A stretch of 42,472 nucleotides of DNA, from positions 1 to 42,472 of the forward strand of contig JAWXCH010000049.1 in the NCBI GenBank assembly GCA_034440595.1, in the 5' to 3' direction. Source of the stretch: JAWXCH01 sp034440595 (GTDB lineage: Bacteria; Planctomycetota; Planctomycetia; Pirellulales; JALHPA01). The position numbers were made by a program, and so were the translations under genes. Positions 17,556 through 26,297 of this stretch are shown here, in pieces (position 1 is the stretch's first letter; every line of letters begins with the position of its first letter). The notes beneath the pieces were generated by a model, which saw only the letters and a list, made by a program, of their open reading frames with translations, had not been told where the DNA came from and ran no database searches.

Positions 17556-18737
17556 ATGCCCTCCTCCTATATCATTACTGGCTGCCGCACGCCGATTGGT
17601 CGCTTGCTCGGCAGTCTCTCGTCCCTTCCCTGCACTGAACTAGGGGCAATTGCGATTCGCAGCGCGCTGGCGCGCAGCGGAGTTGACGCCGCAAAGGTCG
17701 ATGAAGTCATCTTTGGCAATGTCCTTTCTGCCGGTGTGGGTCAAGCACCTGCCCGACAGGCGGCGCTCCTTGGCGGACTTCCGCCGACCGTGGCAGCCCT
17801 CACGATTAACAAAGTCTGCGGGTCTGGATTGAAATCGGTCATGCTGGCGGACCAGGCGATCCGGGCCGGCGACGCTAGCGTCATCATCGCCGGCGGCATG
17901 GAGAGCATGAGTCGTGCGCCACACCTGCTGACCGGAGCCCGCGCCGGTTGGAAATTTGGCGATCAACCCGTGCTGGACTCCATGCAGCATGACGGGCTGT
18001 GGTGCCCGTTTGAGAACGTATCGATGGGAGTCGAGGCTGACTACATCGCCTCTAGCCGCGGAGTGTCCAGGGCAGATCAGGATGCCTTTGCACTGCAAAG
18101 TCACCAGCGCGCGCTGGCCGCAATCGAAGCGGGGGCGTTCCAAGCTGAGATCGTGCCAGTGACGATTCAGACTCGTCAAGGGAATCAGGTTGTGGCGGTG
18201 GATGAAGGCCCTCGCGCTGATACCAGTGATGCGGTGCTAGCCAAGTTGCGGCCAGCTTTTGGCGGCGAAGGGACTGTCACCGCCGGCAACTCTTCGCAGA
18301 TCAGTGACGGTGCAGCAGCGGTAGTGGTCGTAGACGAAGCGACCACCAAAGATTTAGGAACTTCCCCTCGATTTCGAATCGTGGCCAGCGCCACCAGCGG
18401 TGTCCCACCCAAGGAAATCTTCATCGCTCCGGTTTCCGCGATTCAAGCAGTCCTAAAGAAAGCCGGAATGAGCATCGAACAGATCGACCTGTTTGAGCTG
18501 AACGAAGCTTTTGCCGCGCAGTGCTTGGCATGCCTCCGCCCGCTCGAAATCGCCAGCGAAAAGGTCAACGTCAACGGTGGAGCGATTGCCCTGGGACACC
18601 CCATCGGTGCGAGTGGCGCTCGCACACTGGTGACACTGATGTATGCACTAGAGCATCGGAAACAGCGGTTCGGCCTGGTCTCGCTCTGCCTCGGCGGGGG
18701 CAACGCGGTTGCGATGATCATCGAACGTGTAGAATAA
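17556..18737 (+). CDS. Acetyl-CoA C-acetyltransferase (thiolase)
   Basis: This 393-residue thiolase condenses or cleaves acetoacetyl-CoA and related 3-ketoacyl-CoAs. The acyl-carrying nucleophile is C88 in NKVCGSGLKSV. The catalytic H348 lies in NGGAIALGHPIGASG, and the second cysteine C378 in SLCLGGGNAV. Length and spacing of these motifs fit the biosynthetic/degradative thiolase II group. No other beta-oxidation or PHB gene adjoins it. The gene follows the small 158-residue protein gene by 15 bases. Confidence 0.94.
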   Translation: MPSSYIITGCRTPIGRLLGSLSSLPCTELGAIAIRSALARSGVDAAKVDEVIFGNVLSAGVGQAPARQAALLGGLPPTVAALTINKVCGSGLKSVMLADQAIRAGDASVIIAGGMESMSRAPHLLTGARAGWKFGDQPVLDSMQHDGLWCPFENVSMGVEADYIASSRGVSRADQDAFALQSHQRALAAIEAGAFQAEIVPVTIQTRQGNQVVAVDEGPRADTSDAVLAKLRPAFGGEGTVTAGNSSQISDGAAAVVVVDEATTKDLGTSPRFRIVASATSGVPPKEIFIAPVSAIQAVLKKAGMSIEQIDLFELNEAFAAQCLACLRPLEIASEKVNVNGGAIALGHPIGASGARTLVTLMYALEHRKQRFGLVSLCLGGGNAVAMIIERVE

Positions 18738-18742
18738 ACTGG

Positions 18743-18786
18743 ATTCCCGCCCCACGCCTTCGCGGGGGCAGACTCTTCGCGGGAAT
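18743..18786. repeat. Inverted repeat between convergent genes
   Basis: ATTCCCGC at 18743-18750 and GCGGGAAT at 18779-18786 are exact complements. Inside lie CCCC and GGGG runs that allow further pairing. The element fills the 66-base gap between the convergent thiolase and ferrochelatase genes. It may act as a two-way terminator or transcript-end structure, although no T-run follows. The ATTCCCGC/GCGGGAAT arms resemble a palindromic unit often dispersed in bacterial genomes. Confidence 0.55.
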
Positions 18787-18803
18787 GACAATCGAGTAAT
18801 TTC

Positions 18804-19856
18804 TCAAGACGATCGCGGATTTTGACTGGTGCCTGCGGCTGGACGGCCGCTCAGGCAACAATCCACGGGGCACACATCGTGGCTGGCCCCGAGCGAGCCT
18901 AGTGCCAAGCGTGGTGAATCGGGACGGATTCGCTCTTCAATCAGTTCGCGAATCATGCGGATGAATCTCGGATGCGTGCCAACCGTGCCCGCACGGACCA
19001 TGCTCATGTCCAGTTCCTGAGAGAGAGCCGCGGCCTCGGTATCCAGATCGTAGAGCACTTCCAAATGGTCGGAAATAAATCCGATGGGTGAGATCAGCGC
19101 CTTCTTGATGCCTTGCTCATTGAGTGATTTTAGATGATCGAGAATATCTGGCTCCAGCCAGGGCTGACTCGCCGGGCCGCTGCGGCTTTGATAGACCAGA
19201 TCCCAGCAGTCAGCCGGCAGGTTCATGGCATCGACCACCAGTCGACACGACTCTCTTAATTGCGCTTCGTACCGGCAGTTGACGGCCATTGCCGACGGGA
19301 TGCTGTGCGCCGTGAACGCCAGGCGGAATTTTTCCCCAGGTGACACTTGCAGGTCTCTCAGGGCATTTGTAACCCGATCTGTGACACTTTCGATGTAGCC
19401 CGGATGATTGAAGAACATCCGCAGCTTACTAACCTGCGGTGCCTCTGCCCCGACCGTCTGCTGGGCCTGAAGAATATTCTCGCGGTACTGTCGGCAGCCG
19501 GAATAAGAACTGAAAGCTGAGGTAAAAAAGCCAAGTGCGTTCTTGATGCCATCATGTTGCATCTGGCGGAGCGTATCGGGCAGCAGTGGATCCCAGTTAC
19601 GGTTACCGAAGTAGATCGGCAAGTCGAGACCATTCTGCCGCAGTTCACCTTCCAAGGCAGCGATCAGCTCGCGATTCTGCGCGTTGATCGGGCTGACCCC
19701 GCCAAAATGCTGATAGTGCCCGGCGACCTCCAGCATTCTGGCCTCGGGGACATTTTTGCCCCGCAGGACGTTTTGTAGGAAAGGCATGACCTGGTCCGGC
19801 CCCTCGGGACCACCAAACGAAACAACCAGAATGGCATCAAAGGGTACTTCGGGCAT
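18804..19856 (-). CDS. hemH: Ferrochelatase
   Basis: This 350-residue enzyme inserts ferrous iron into protoporphyrin IX (or coproporphyrin III) in heme synthesis. Family motifs are clear: LVVSFGGPEGP at the N-terminus, FGNRNWDP, the FTSAFSSYSGCRQYREN stretch, the catalytic H185 in FTAHSIPSAM and SPIGFISDHLEVLYD near the second active-site residue. Four cysteines, C121 plus C329, C333 and C334 in CPVDCC, are placed like the [2Fe-2S] ligands of actinobacterial and animal ferrochelatases. The cluster is inferred. The start is the ATG at 19854-19856. Confidence 0.94.
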   Translation of the reverse strand: MPEVPFDAILVVSFGGPEGPDQVMPFLQNVLRGKNVPEARMLEVAGHYQHFGGVSPINAQNRELIAALEGELRQNGLDLPIYFGNRNWDPLLPDTLRQMQHDGIKNALGFFTSAFSSYSGCRQYRENILQAQQTVGAEAPQVSKLRMFFNHPGYIESVTDRVTNALRDLQVSPGEKFRLAFTAHSIPSAMAVNCRYEAQLRESCRLVVDAMNLPADCWDLVYQSRSGPASQPWLEPDILDHLKSLNEQGIKKALISPIGFISDHLEVLYDLDTEAAALSQELDMSMVRAGTVGTHPRFIRMIRELIEERIRPDSPRLALGSLGASHDVCPVDCCLSGRPAAGTSQNPRSS

Positions 19857-19926
19857 GAGCGACCGTTGGGAGAGGCAACCGGGGGATCGGAGGTGAGCTG
19901 CTGCCTATTTGGATGGCTAGTTGGGT

Positions 19927-19976
19927 ATCGATACCTGGAAGTCCCGACACCAGGGACCCGACACCTGGAAATCGAT
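19927..19976. repeat. Short nested direct repeats
   Basis: Within 50 bases, ATCGAT occurs at both ends (19927-19932 and 19971-19976). ACCTGGAA is found at 19933 and 19963, 30 bases apart, and CCCGACACC at 19943 and 19957, 14 bases apart. The block lies upstream of hemH on the other strand. It may be a decayed repeat unit or a binding site; no function is evident. Confidence 0.5.
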
Positions 19977-20343
19977 GCTTGCGCTGGATCGGTCGGCTCC
20001 TGACTGGGCAGTACGGAACTGATACTAATTATGACAGAACGGGATCGTGATGGCGAACGGCCTCCGACCCCCAATTCTGTCCCGCAGCATGCAGCCTGCC
20101 CCTCTTGCCGCCGAGTAGCCATGCTGAGGCACCAGTCTGCTGCTAGCACCATTTTTCAGCTTTTGAGCAAACTCGTGCCTTCCGAGTTCCGCCCGACGGT
20201 GTCTCTAGCATCCGAGAAGTCCGTGAATTACGTATTTTTTTAACAGGTGTTATTCGTCTTAGTTAGCTATCAGACTTGAGCCTAAATCGGTCTTTCCAAA
20301 ATAAAAGTAACTGGACACCTGGCACAACGGGAAAAACTGATAT

Positions 20344-20358
20344 GCCTATTTAATAGGC
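20344..20358. promoter_or_regulatory. 15-bp dyad upstream of the ribbon-helix-helix gene
   Basis: GCCTATT and AATAGGC flank a single T. Ribbon-helix-helix proteins often bind such short dyads upstream of their own genes. The site is 186 bases before the start codon, so an operator role is only a suggestion. Confidence 0.3.
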
Positions 20359-20543
20359 AGTCCGGCAGTGCCGCGATCATGGCAGCCCTGCCCAATAGAT
20401 GTGCAACAACGAGCGATGGTTCGCAAGTGCTAGCAGTGCAAGCACATACGATGACAGCTTGACCGTGCTGGCAAGATTGCGTCAAACCCGGCCGGCGTGG
20501 TCGAGGAGCGTGAGGAACGGATCCTGACATTAAGGAGAACGGA

Positions 20544-20984
20544 ATGCAAAAGTTCATCGAAGCACAACAACTGGCAAGAGCAAAGTTTGATATGGACCAG
20601 GAATGGGTCGTCTTTTTTCGCGAGGTTCTAGGAGTAGACGGTATCGTCCGCAAGATGTTCCCTTCGGAAGAGGAAATGGCGGAGTTTGAAAAGAGTGAAG
20701 AGTATGCCGAGATTCACACGATGCTGGCCAAGCTTCGCGAGAAGAATAAGGGGAAGACCCTGGACTGCGAGCCGACCCGGGTTATCACCGTCCGGCTGCC
20801 AGTTTCGCTGCACCAGTCGCTCCGCGTCGAGGCCGACGAGCGCAATACAAGCGTCAACCAGCTTTGCATCTCGAAGTTGATCCAGTTCATCGATGGCGAC
20901 TATGTTCCATCGGATGTTCCAGAGCGTGCCCCGAAGGAAACCAGGGCCATTCAGCCTCAGACCGCCTTGGAAGCCGTTGTCTAA
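20544..20984 (+). CDS. Ribbon-helix-helix domain protein (HicB/Arc-like)
   Basis: The 146-residue product has a helical, acidic N-terminal half (residues 1-70). A ribbon-helix-helix DNA-binding domain lies around residues 80-115: the strand RVITVRLPVSL, helix HQSLRVEADERN and helix SVNQLCISKLIQFI. This arrangement is typical of antitoxins of the HicB-associated class and Arc-like repressors. A strong AAGGAGA lies 6 bases before the ATG. No toxin-like partner is next to it. It may therefore be an orphan regulator or have lost its partner. Confidence 0.85.
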   Translation: MQKFIEAQQLARAKFDMDQEWVVFFREVLGVDGIVRKMFPSEEEMAEFEKSEEYAEIHTMLAKLREKNKGKTLDCEPTRVITVRLPVSLHQSLRVEADERNTSVNQLCISKLIQFIDGDYVPSDVPERAPKETRAIQPQTALEAVV

Positions 20985-21052
20985 ATCCAGAGTGATTCAC
21001 GGGTTCCAAAGTGGAATCCCCTATCCCGGGCCAGACCCAGCTAGCACAAAAA

Positions 21053-21085
21053 ACGACAGGCAGTTCGCTGTGAACTGCCTGTCGT
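21053..21085 (-). terminator. Rho-independent terminator of the first PHP-type gene
   Basis: ACGACAGGCAGTTC and GAACTGCCTGTCGT form a perfect 14-bp stem with a 5-base loop. On the minus strand the stem is followed by TTTTTGTG. It lies 43 bases after the stop codon of the minus-strand gene ending at 21128, so it ends that transcript. Confidence 0.88.
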
Positions 21086-21127
21086 GACGTGCTGCAATAT
21101 ATTGACACCGCAAATCACCACAGCGGC

Positions 21128-23458
21128 TTATTCGGCAGGACTCTGCTCGATGATCTTGCGATATACCGTGCGGGCATGGTCATAGGCCTTGATCGCGGCG
21201 TCTCTTTCGGTGGCGCGGATGGCCCCCATTTTGGACTTCCAGCAGACATCGACAGCGTCGAGGCACCATTGGGCGCTGCGACGGCTGGCACGGATCGGCT
21301 TTTCATCGACTTCCACAAAGATCGGATTGGTGTGCGCCGCAGCAAAAATCCGGACTGCCACCCAGGAAGACTCCTTGGGAACATACTCGAACGAGACCTC
21401 ATTGATACTGCCATCAGCCGGAACTTCCTTTTTCTCGACAACGTTACCGTTCACGATAAGCTCGACCGGCACGCGATTGGTATTACCGACTCGCGCGCGT
21501 TCGATATGCCAGAAAGGCTTGTTACCCAGTTTCTGATTTTTGATTTGTTCGTTGGGCTCTTTGGCTAATAGCCCCTGCGCTTGAACTTGTACTTTCAACT
21601 TCTCGCCGGACTTAATGGACAGCAAACTCGGTTTGCCGGCGGTACCAGTCTCGCCAACGCCAAGGCCATTGATCTTGAAGTCGAACAAATGGGTCAACCC
21701 TTCGCTGGCATAACAACGGCCATCTTTCAGGCCTTGGATCCAGTTGTCAAAGTCGAGCGGTTTACCGTCCAGCATTTTGATGTAAGAACGGCAAAGCCCG
21801 ACTCGATCGCCGTAAATGCATGGGAAGTCGGTCTCACCACTGATTCGCGTAGTGAAGCCGCAATTGAGCGTGTGATACCAGATGCTCAATTCCGAAATGA
21901 TCGGCGTGTCAACTGCTGAGATAAAGTCGACCGCGTCGTGTGTCACATCGACGATATATTCGTTAGCTCCAATCCCATCGAATTGAGGCATTTTGTAACT
22001 CGGTAAAGTCGTATCGTCGACCATCAGTCCCCAGCCACTGTGCGAGAAACCGACAACGGCTCCTTGCTTCTTGCCCCACTGTAAGACTGGCAAATCCCAG
22101 CTTGGCCATTCACTAATCTTTTTTGTCCCTGGGTAATCGTCTTCCGTCAGACGTAGCAAGCAGAGGTGCCCGGCATGCGAGCTAGGAAATCCAGAGACCT
22201 CTACGTCGTAACGCATAACGTAGTCCGATTTGGAGAGTGGGTGCACCTGGCCATCAAAGAATTCCTTCTGAGCGTACCAGCATGGTCCCCAGGAAAGCAC
22301 ACAGCCGACATTCAAGTCTTCGCCGAGAATATGCCGCATCATTGACTCGGGACTAACGCCTTGCGTCGGCGACTCATAGTGGCTGCAACCGGCGCCATGG
22401 ATATGGTGGTCACCAGAATACCAGCCATGCTTTGCAAGATGCGCCCAGCGTTCTAACCGGAATGATTCTTTCTGCTTTTTATCGTTTCCGACAATCACCT
22501 TGCGCTTCAATTCGCGGTACTCGGGGCCGCGCGTGTACATAAATTCGTACTCGCCGGGCGGAAGCGTCACACTCTCGCCACTGTGGCGATAAATCTGATC
22601 GTGAAAGAAGAAATCCGGTTCCAAACGGCGCGTTCTCACCGGATAGATCCGCTGGCGCTGGTCGCGAATCACAAATTGTCCGGTCGTTGGTTTGCCATCG
22701 TGATCCAGCACTTCCAGCGTGACTTCCACTGCTGGACGGCAATTAAAGAGAATATTCAGTTCGCTGCGAAACCCGAGATCCTGCGTGGCCTGGCCGACGT
22801 CAAAGCTGAGTTGCGCTTCGCGCTGCCCTGCATCGCGACTATAGATTTCCAGAATCCGGTACTCCAGATTGAGCCCGGATAGTCTTTGAACCAGCGGCTG
22901 GCCATTGAAAAAGCTGACTTCCAGAAATCGGTTAGCGATATCTTTAGGTGTGATGTCAATTTTTGGGCTCGATTCATTGCTCGACTGTTTGACGATTGGT
23001 GCATTGTTCGGGCTGTGAACGCGAAGTTGCGCGGTCACTCCTGCCTCGTTATGTACCTTGACCAGAAAAACGCTCCAACCCTGTTGTGTTAGTTCTGGTT
23101 TCGCACTGCCGATGGCCGCCTTCACGCGGCTCTCGGGGTTAATGTTCACACCAGCCAGGCAGAGCGGATCGAGCACCTCTTGAATCGCCTGAACCTGTTG
23201 TTTCGGATCCTCAATAGCAAGGGCCTTGTCGAGCGCTGCGCTCTGCTCCTTGGTCAAGGGAGCACCGACAAATTCAAGTGCCTGCTTGACGCGTTTGACT
23301 TGTGCAACAAACGGTTGTGCGTCGACATTCGATACCAACGGAAGGGCCGGTTCCGACTTTTCCTCGGCCGCCAGAGCGAGCTTGAAACTTGCAAGCGTCA
23401 GCAAAGTGCCAATCGAACAAAGCAGCACGACTCTCTTTGAAATGAACAAATTTCGCAT
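21128..23458 (-). CDS. Exported PHP-domain (CehA/McbA-like) metallohydrolase, paralogue 1
   Basis: The 776-residue protein has a signal peptide (about 1-30, LALAAEE). The N-terminal half, to about residue 350, has strand-rich segments such as GQREAQLSFDVGQATQDL and a carboxypeptidase-like LPPGEYEFMYTRG piece. A PHP/CehA-type domain starts at GWYSGDHHIHGAG (near 355), whose histidines would bind metal. VVGFSHSGWG, ISGETDFPC and GRCYASEGL follow. CehA/McbA proteins are phosphoesterases or aryl-ester hydrolases; the true substrate is unknown. AAGGAA precedes the ATG. The next gene upstream is a close paralogue. Confidence 0.85.
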   Translation of the reverse strand: MRNLFISKRVVLLCSIGTLLTLASFKLALAAEEKSEPALPLVSNVDAQPFVAQVKRVKQALEFVGAPLTKEQSAALDKALAIEDPKQQVQAIQEVLDPLCLAGVNINPESRVKAAIGSAKPELTQQGWSVFLVKVHNEAGVTAQLRVHSPNNAPIVKQSSNESSPKIDITPKDIANRFLEVSFFNGQPLVQRLSGLNLEYRILEIYSRDAGQREAQLSFDVGQATQDLGFRSELNILFNCRPAVEVTLEVLDHDGKPTTGQFVIRDQRQRIYPVRTRRLEPDFFFHDQIYRHSGESVTLPPGEYEFMYTRGPEYRELKRKVIVGNDKKQKESFRLERWAHLAKHGWYSGDHHIHGAGCSHYESPTQGVSPESMMRHILGEDLNVGCVLSWGPCWYAQKEFFDGQVHPLSKSDYVMRYDVEVSGFPSSHAGHLCLLRLTEDDYPGTKKISEWPSWDLPVLQWGKKQGAVVGFSHSGWGLMVDDTTLPSYKMPQFDGIGANEYIVDVTHDAVDFISAVDTPIISELSIWYHTLNCGFTTRISGETDFPCIYGDRVGLCRSYIKMLDGKPLDFDNWIQGLKDGRCYASEGLTHLFDFKINGLGVGETGTAGKPSLLSIKSGEKLKVQVQAQGLLAKEPNEQIKNQKLGNKPFWHIERARVGNTNRVPVELIVNGNVVEKKEVPADGSINEVSFEYVPKESSWVAVRIFAAAHTNPIFVEVDEKPIRASRRSAQWCLDAVDVCWKSKMGAIRATERDAAIKAYDHARTVYRKIIEQSPAE

Positions 23459-23768
23459 CGACTATGGTTCCTTAGCTGGATGCGCTTCGATCTCTGAGAG
23501 ATCAAACCGGCATGGGGTGAGCACGAGCAAAGCAGGTGGGGCCAAATGTCAGGCTGGCCAATCGCGGCCAAACCAAGTGTGAAATTTGGCAGGAGCCGAA
23601 TTTGCCGCTTGGGGCAAATTTGGTCCCTATCTTCCAATTTATCCGGGGGAATCGCCGTGTCAACAAAACTGGGTGATTTCTGCTGAGATGCGTTCAAAAA
23701 CGGTAAAATCTTGCTCTTGCAAGTGCTACGGACAATTTTCGCAGTCCGGCTTTGACCGTTGCTTTGTT
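23459..23768. other. 310-bp gap between the two metallohydrolase paralogues
   Basis: No gene is seen. A hairpin with arms AATTTGCC (23599-23606) and GGCAAATT (23613-23620) around a 6-base loop lies in the middle, and a further imperfect arm, AAATTTGGC, lies just before it at 23582-23590. This may be the transcript end of the upstream paralogue or an operator for the downstream one. There is no T-run, so the terminator reading is weak. Confidence 0.4.
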
Positions 23769-26078
23769 TTACTCTTTTGGAGACTCGGTCAGAATCTTCC
23801 GGTACACTTCGCGTGCGTGATCATAGGCCTTCATGGCAGCCTCCCGTTCGGTGGCACGAATAAACCTCTTCTTTACGTTCCAACAGACGTCGACCGCATC
23901 CAGGCACCATTGTGCACTCTTTCGACTAGCGCGAATCGGTTTTTCGTCTACCTCAACAAAGATGGGATTGGTATGAGCGGCTGCGAAAACACGCACCGCA
24001 ACCCAAGATGACTCTTTTGGAATGTACTCGAATTTGACTTCGCTGGTATTGCCATCGGCTGAAACTTCCACCTTGTCGACAACCTCGCCATTGACGATCA
24101 ACTCCACCGGTACCCGATTGCTGGCCTTAATTCGCGCTCGTTCAATATGCCAAAAAGGCTTTTGATCCAGAGGCCGATTCCTGATTTTGCTTGGTTTGTC
24201 ACCCAACATGCCAAGAGCCTGAACTTCAACCTTGAGCTTCTCGCCCGACTTCACTTTCAACAAGCCAGCTTCACCGGCTGCGCCGATTTCGCCGACACCA
24301 AGACCATTTATTTTGAAATCGTAAAGGTGCATCAGTCCTTCACTGGCGTAGCAGCGGCCATCCTTGAGCCCTTGGACCCACGCATCAAAGTCGAGCGGTT
24401 TTCCGACTGGCATTTTTACATAGGAACGGCAAAGACCGACTCGATCTCCATAAACGCAAGGGAAATCGGTCTCACCGCTAATTCGCGTATTAAAGCCGCA
24501 ATTCAGCGTGTGATACCAGATGCTTAGCTCCCAGACAATCGGCGTATCGACTGCGGAGATAAAGTCGACCGCGTCGTGAGTGACATCCATGATGTATTCA
24601 TTGGCACCGATACCATTGAATTCCGGCATCATGAAACTCGGCAGCGTAGTGTCCTTCACTGCCAACCCTGAGCCACTATGTGAGAATCCAACAATGGCCC
24701 CTTGCTTCTTGGCCCAGTGTAGGATGGGCAAATCCCAACTTGGCCATTCTTCAATTTTCTTCGCGCCAGGATAGTCGTCTTCGGTCAATCGCAATAGACA
24801 GAGGTGACCGGAGTTCGAGCTAGGAAATCCGGACACCTCGACATCGTAGCGCATCACATGGTCCGACTTGGACAGCGGATGCACCTGGCCATCAAAGAAC
24901 TCCTTTTGAGCGTACCAGCATGGTCCCCACGAGAGGACGCAACCAACGTTCAGATCCTCACCAAGGATATGCCGCATCATCGACTCTGGCGTTACGCCTT
25001 GAGTCGGCGAGTCGTAATGAGCGCAACCGGCACCGTGAATATGGTGGTCTCCCGAGTACCAACCCTGCGCGGCAAGATGAGCCCACCGCTCTAAACGAAA
25101 CGACTCTTTTTGTTTCTTCTCAGACCCAACCAAGACTTTCCGTTTCGATTTGCGATACTCTGGACCGCGCGTATAGGTGAATTCATACTCTCCAGGTGGA
25201 AGAGTGACTGATTCACCACTGTGACGGTAGACCTGATCGTGAAAGAAAAAGTCTGGCTCCAGCCGTCGCGTTCGCAACGGATACACTCGCTGCCGTTGGT
25301 CGCGAATAACAAACTGGCCGGTCGTCGGTTTGCCGTCGTGGTCCAATACTTCCAGCGTGAGTTCGATTGCCGGGCGGCAATTGAATAAAATGTTCAGCTC
25401 ACTGCGAAAGCCGAGATCCTGGGTCGCTTGACCAACATCAAAGCTGAGTTGCGCTTCACGGTTCCCTTCATCTCGACTGTAAATCTCAAGAATCCGATAC
25501 TCTAGGACAAGTCCGGAAAGATTCTTTTCTAGTGGCTGTCCGTTGAAGAAGCTGACTTCCATCCAGCGATTCGTCACTTCCTTGGCATCAATTTCGTCCT
25601 TCGGCTTATTCTGCTTGGAGAATTTTCTTGCAACCGGTGCACTATTTGGACTGTTGACGCGCAGCTCTGCGGTCACACCTGCCTCGTTATGGACCTTGAC
25701 CAAAAAGACGCTCCAGCCTTGCTGAATCAGCTCCGGCTTGACGGCTCCCATCGTTGCTTTCACACGACTTTCTGGATTGATGGTAATACCTGCCAAACAC
25801 AGCGGGTCCAGAACATTCTGAATCGCGGCCACTCGTTCCCGTTCATCAGCGATCGATATTGCCTTGTCCAGCGCGGCGTCTTGCTCAGTTGTCAGCGGTG
25901 AACCAACGAACTCCAGCGCCTGCTTGACTCGCTGGACCTGCGCCACCAATGGCTGAGATTCAACTTTCGCAACCAGCGGCAAAACGGGGGTGGTAGCCTC
26001 CGCAGCCGAAAGCGTTCGGCATGAAAACGTCATGAAGAATGCCGTCAGGATTATAAAGCAAGCTCGAAGCGGCATCAT
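23769..26078 (-). CDS. Exported PHP-domain (CehA/McbA-like) metallohydrolase, paralogue 2
   Basis: This 769-residue protein is closely similar to paralogue 1 over its whole length, sharing for instance GWYSGDHHIHGAG, ILGEDLNVGCVLSWGPCWYA and GDRVGLCRSY. Differences concentrate in the signal peptide and a few surface stretches. The same putative metal-binding histidines are present. I chose the ATG at 26076-26078, with AGGA about 7 bases upstream and a signal peptide starting MMPLRACFIILTAFF; an ATG 15 codons earlier adds a hydrophilic leader that does not suit export. The pair arose by tandem duplication. The substrate is unknown. Confidence 0.85.
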   Translation of the reverse strand: MMPLRACFIILTAFFMTFSCRTLSAAEATTPVLPLVAKVESQPLVAQVQRVKQALEFVGSPLTTEQDAALDKAISIADERERVAAIQNVLDPLCLAGITINPESRVKATMGAVKPELIQQGWSVFLVKVHNEAGVTAELRVNSPNSAPVARKFSKQNKPKDEIDAKEVTNRWMEVSFFNGQPLEKNLSGLVLEYRILEIYSRDEGNREAQLSFDVGQATQDLGFRSELNILFNCRPAIELTLEVLDHDGKPTTGQFVIRDQRQRVYPLRTRRLEPDFFFHDQVYRHSGESVTLPPGEYEFTYTRGPEYRKSKRKVLVGSEKKQKESFRLERWAHLAAQGWYSGDHHIHGAGCAHYDSPTQGVTPESMMRHILGEDLNVGCVLSWGPCWYAQKEFFDGQVHPLSKSDHVMRYDVEVSGFPSSNSGHLCLLRLTEDDYPGAKKIEEWPSWDLPILHWAKKQGAIVGFSHSGSGLAVKDTTLPSFMMPEFNGIGANEYIMDVTHDAVDFISAVDTPIVWELSIWYHTLNCGFNTRISGETDFPCVYGDRVGLCRSYVKMPVGKPLDFDAWVQGLKDGRCYASEGLMHLYDFKINGLGVGEIGAAGEAGLLKVKSGEKLKVEVQALGMLGDKPSKIRNRPLDQKPFWHIERARIKASNRVPVELIVNGEVVDKVEVSADGNTSEVKFEYIPKESSWVAVRVFAAAHTNPIFVEVDEKPIRASRKSAQWCLDAVDVCWNVKKRFIRATEREAAMKAYDHAREVYRKILTESPKE

Positions 26079-26100
26079 GAAGTTCCTGTGTTGGTGGCGT

Positions 26101-26130
26101 ATCATCATCGGCTGGTCAAACATCTGTCAA
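26101..26130 (-). promoter_or_regulatory. Possible promoter of paralogue 2
   Basis: On the minus strand a perfect TTGACA (26130-26125) is followed after 18 bases by GATGAT (26106-26101), which matches four of six -10 positions. Transcription would start about 16 bases before the chosen ATG at 26078. This supports that start over the earlier ATG. Confidence 0.35.
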
Positions 26131-26203
26131 ATCGAGATCAGAAAGGCATGCAGTTCCCTTTCTACCAATTTATGCAAGAAAAGTAGACTGTTCAACGAAA
26201 AAA

Positions 26204-26232
26204 CCGAGCGGAATCACAAGGATCCCGCTCGG
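26204..26232 (-). terminator. Rho-independent terminator of the PEP-CTERM gene
   Basis: CCGAGCGG and CCGCTCGG form an 8-bp stem, extended by three more pairs after one mismatch, with a small loop. On the minus strand it is followed by TTTTTTCG. It lies 66 bases after the stop codon of the PEP-CTERM protein gene. Confidence 0.85.
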
Positions 26233-26297
26233 CGTCAAATTCAAATGAGAGAACAGTCAAACGTCCGGTCAATTTGACCAGTCAGTTTCACGATTTT

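Larger units (their letters stand above)
19857..20543. other. 687-bp gene-poor region before the ribbon-helix-helix gene
   Basis: No convincing gene is seen. A 70-codon frame at 20031-20243 has no ribosome site or family features. The region contains a compact repeat cluster (19927-19976) and a 15-bp dyad (20344-20358), described separately. A third copy of the GACACCTGG word is at about 20314. The lack of genes on both sides of 20000 contrasts with the dense packing before it and may mark remnants of a rearrangement. Confidence 0.45.

Noticed and set aside
20031..20243. 70-codon frame in the gene-poor region
   Set aside because: No ribosome site, no recognisable features, composition like non-coding DNA; the Cys pair in it is not enough.
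23586..24011. Plus-strand frame of 141 codons overlapping paralogue 2
   Set aside because: It lies over the well-conserved C-terminus of a minus-strand gene and has no features of its own.
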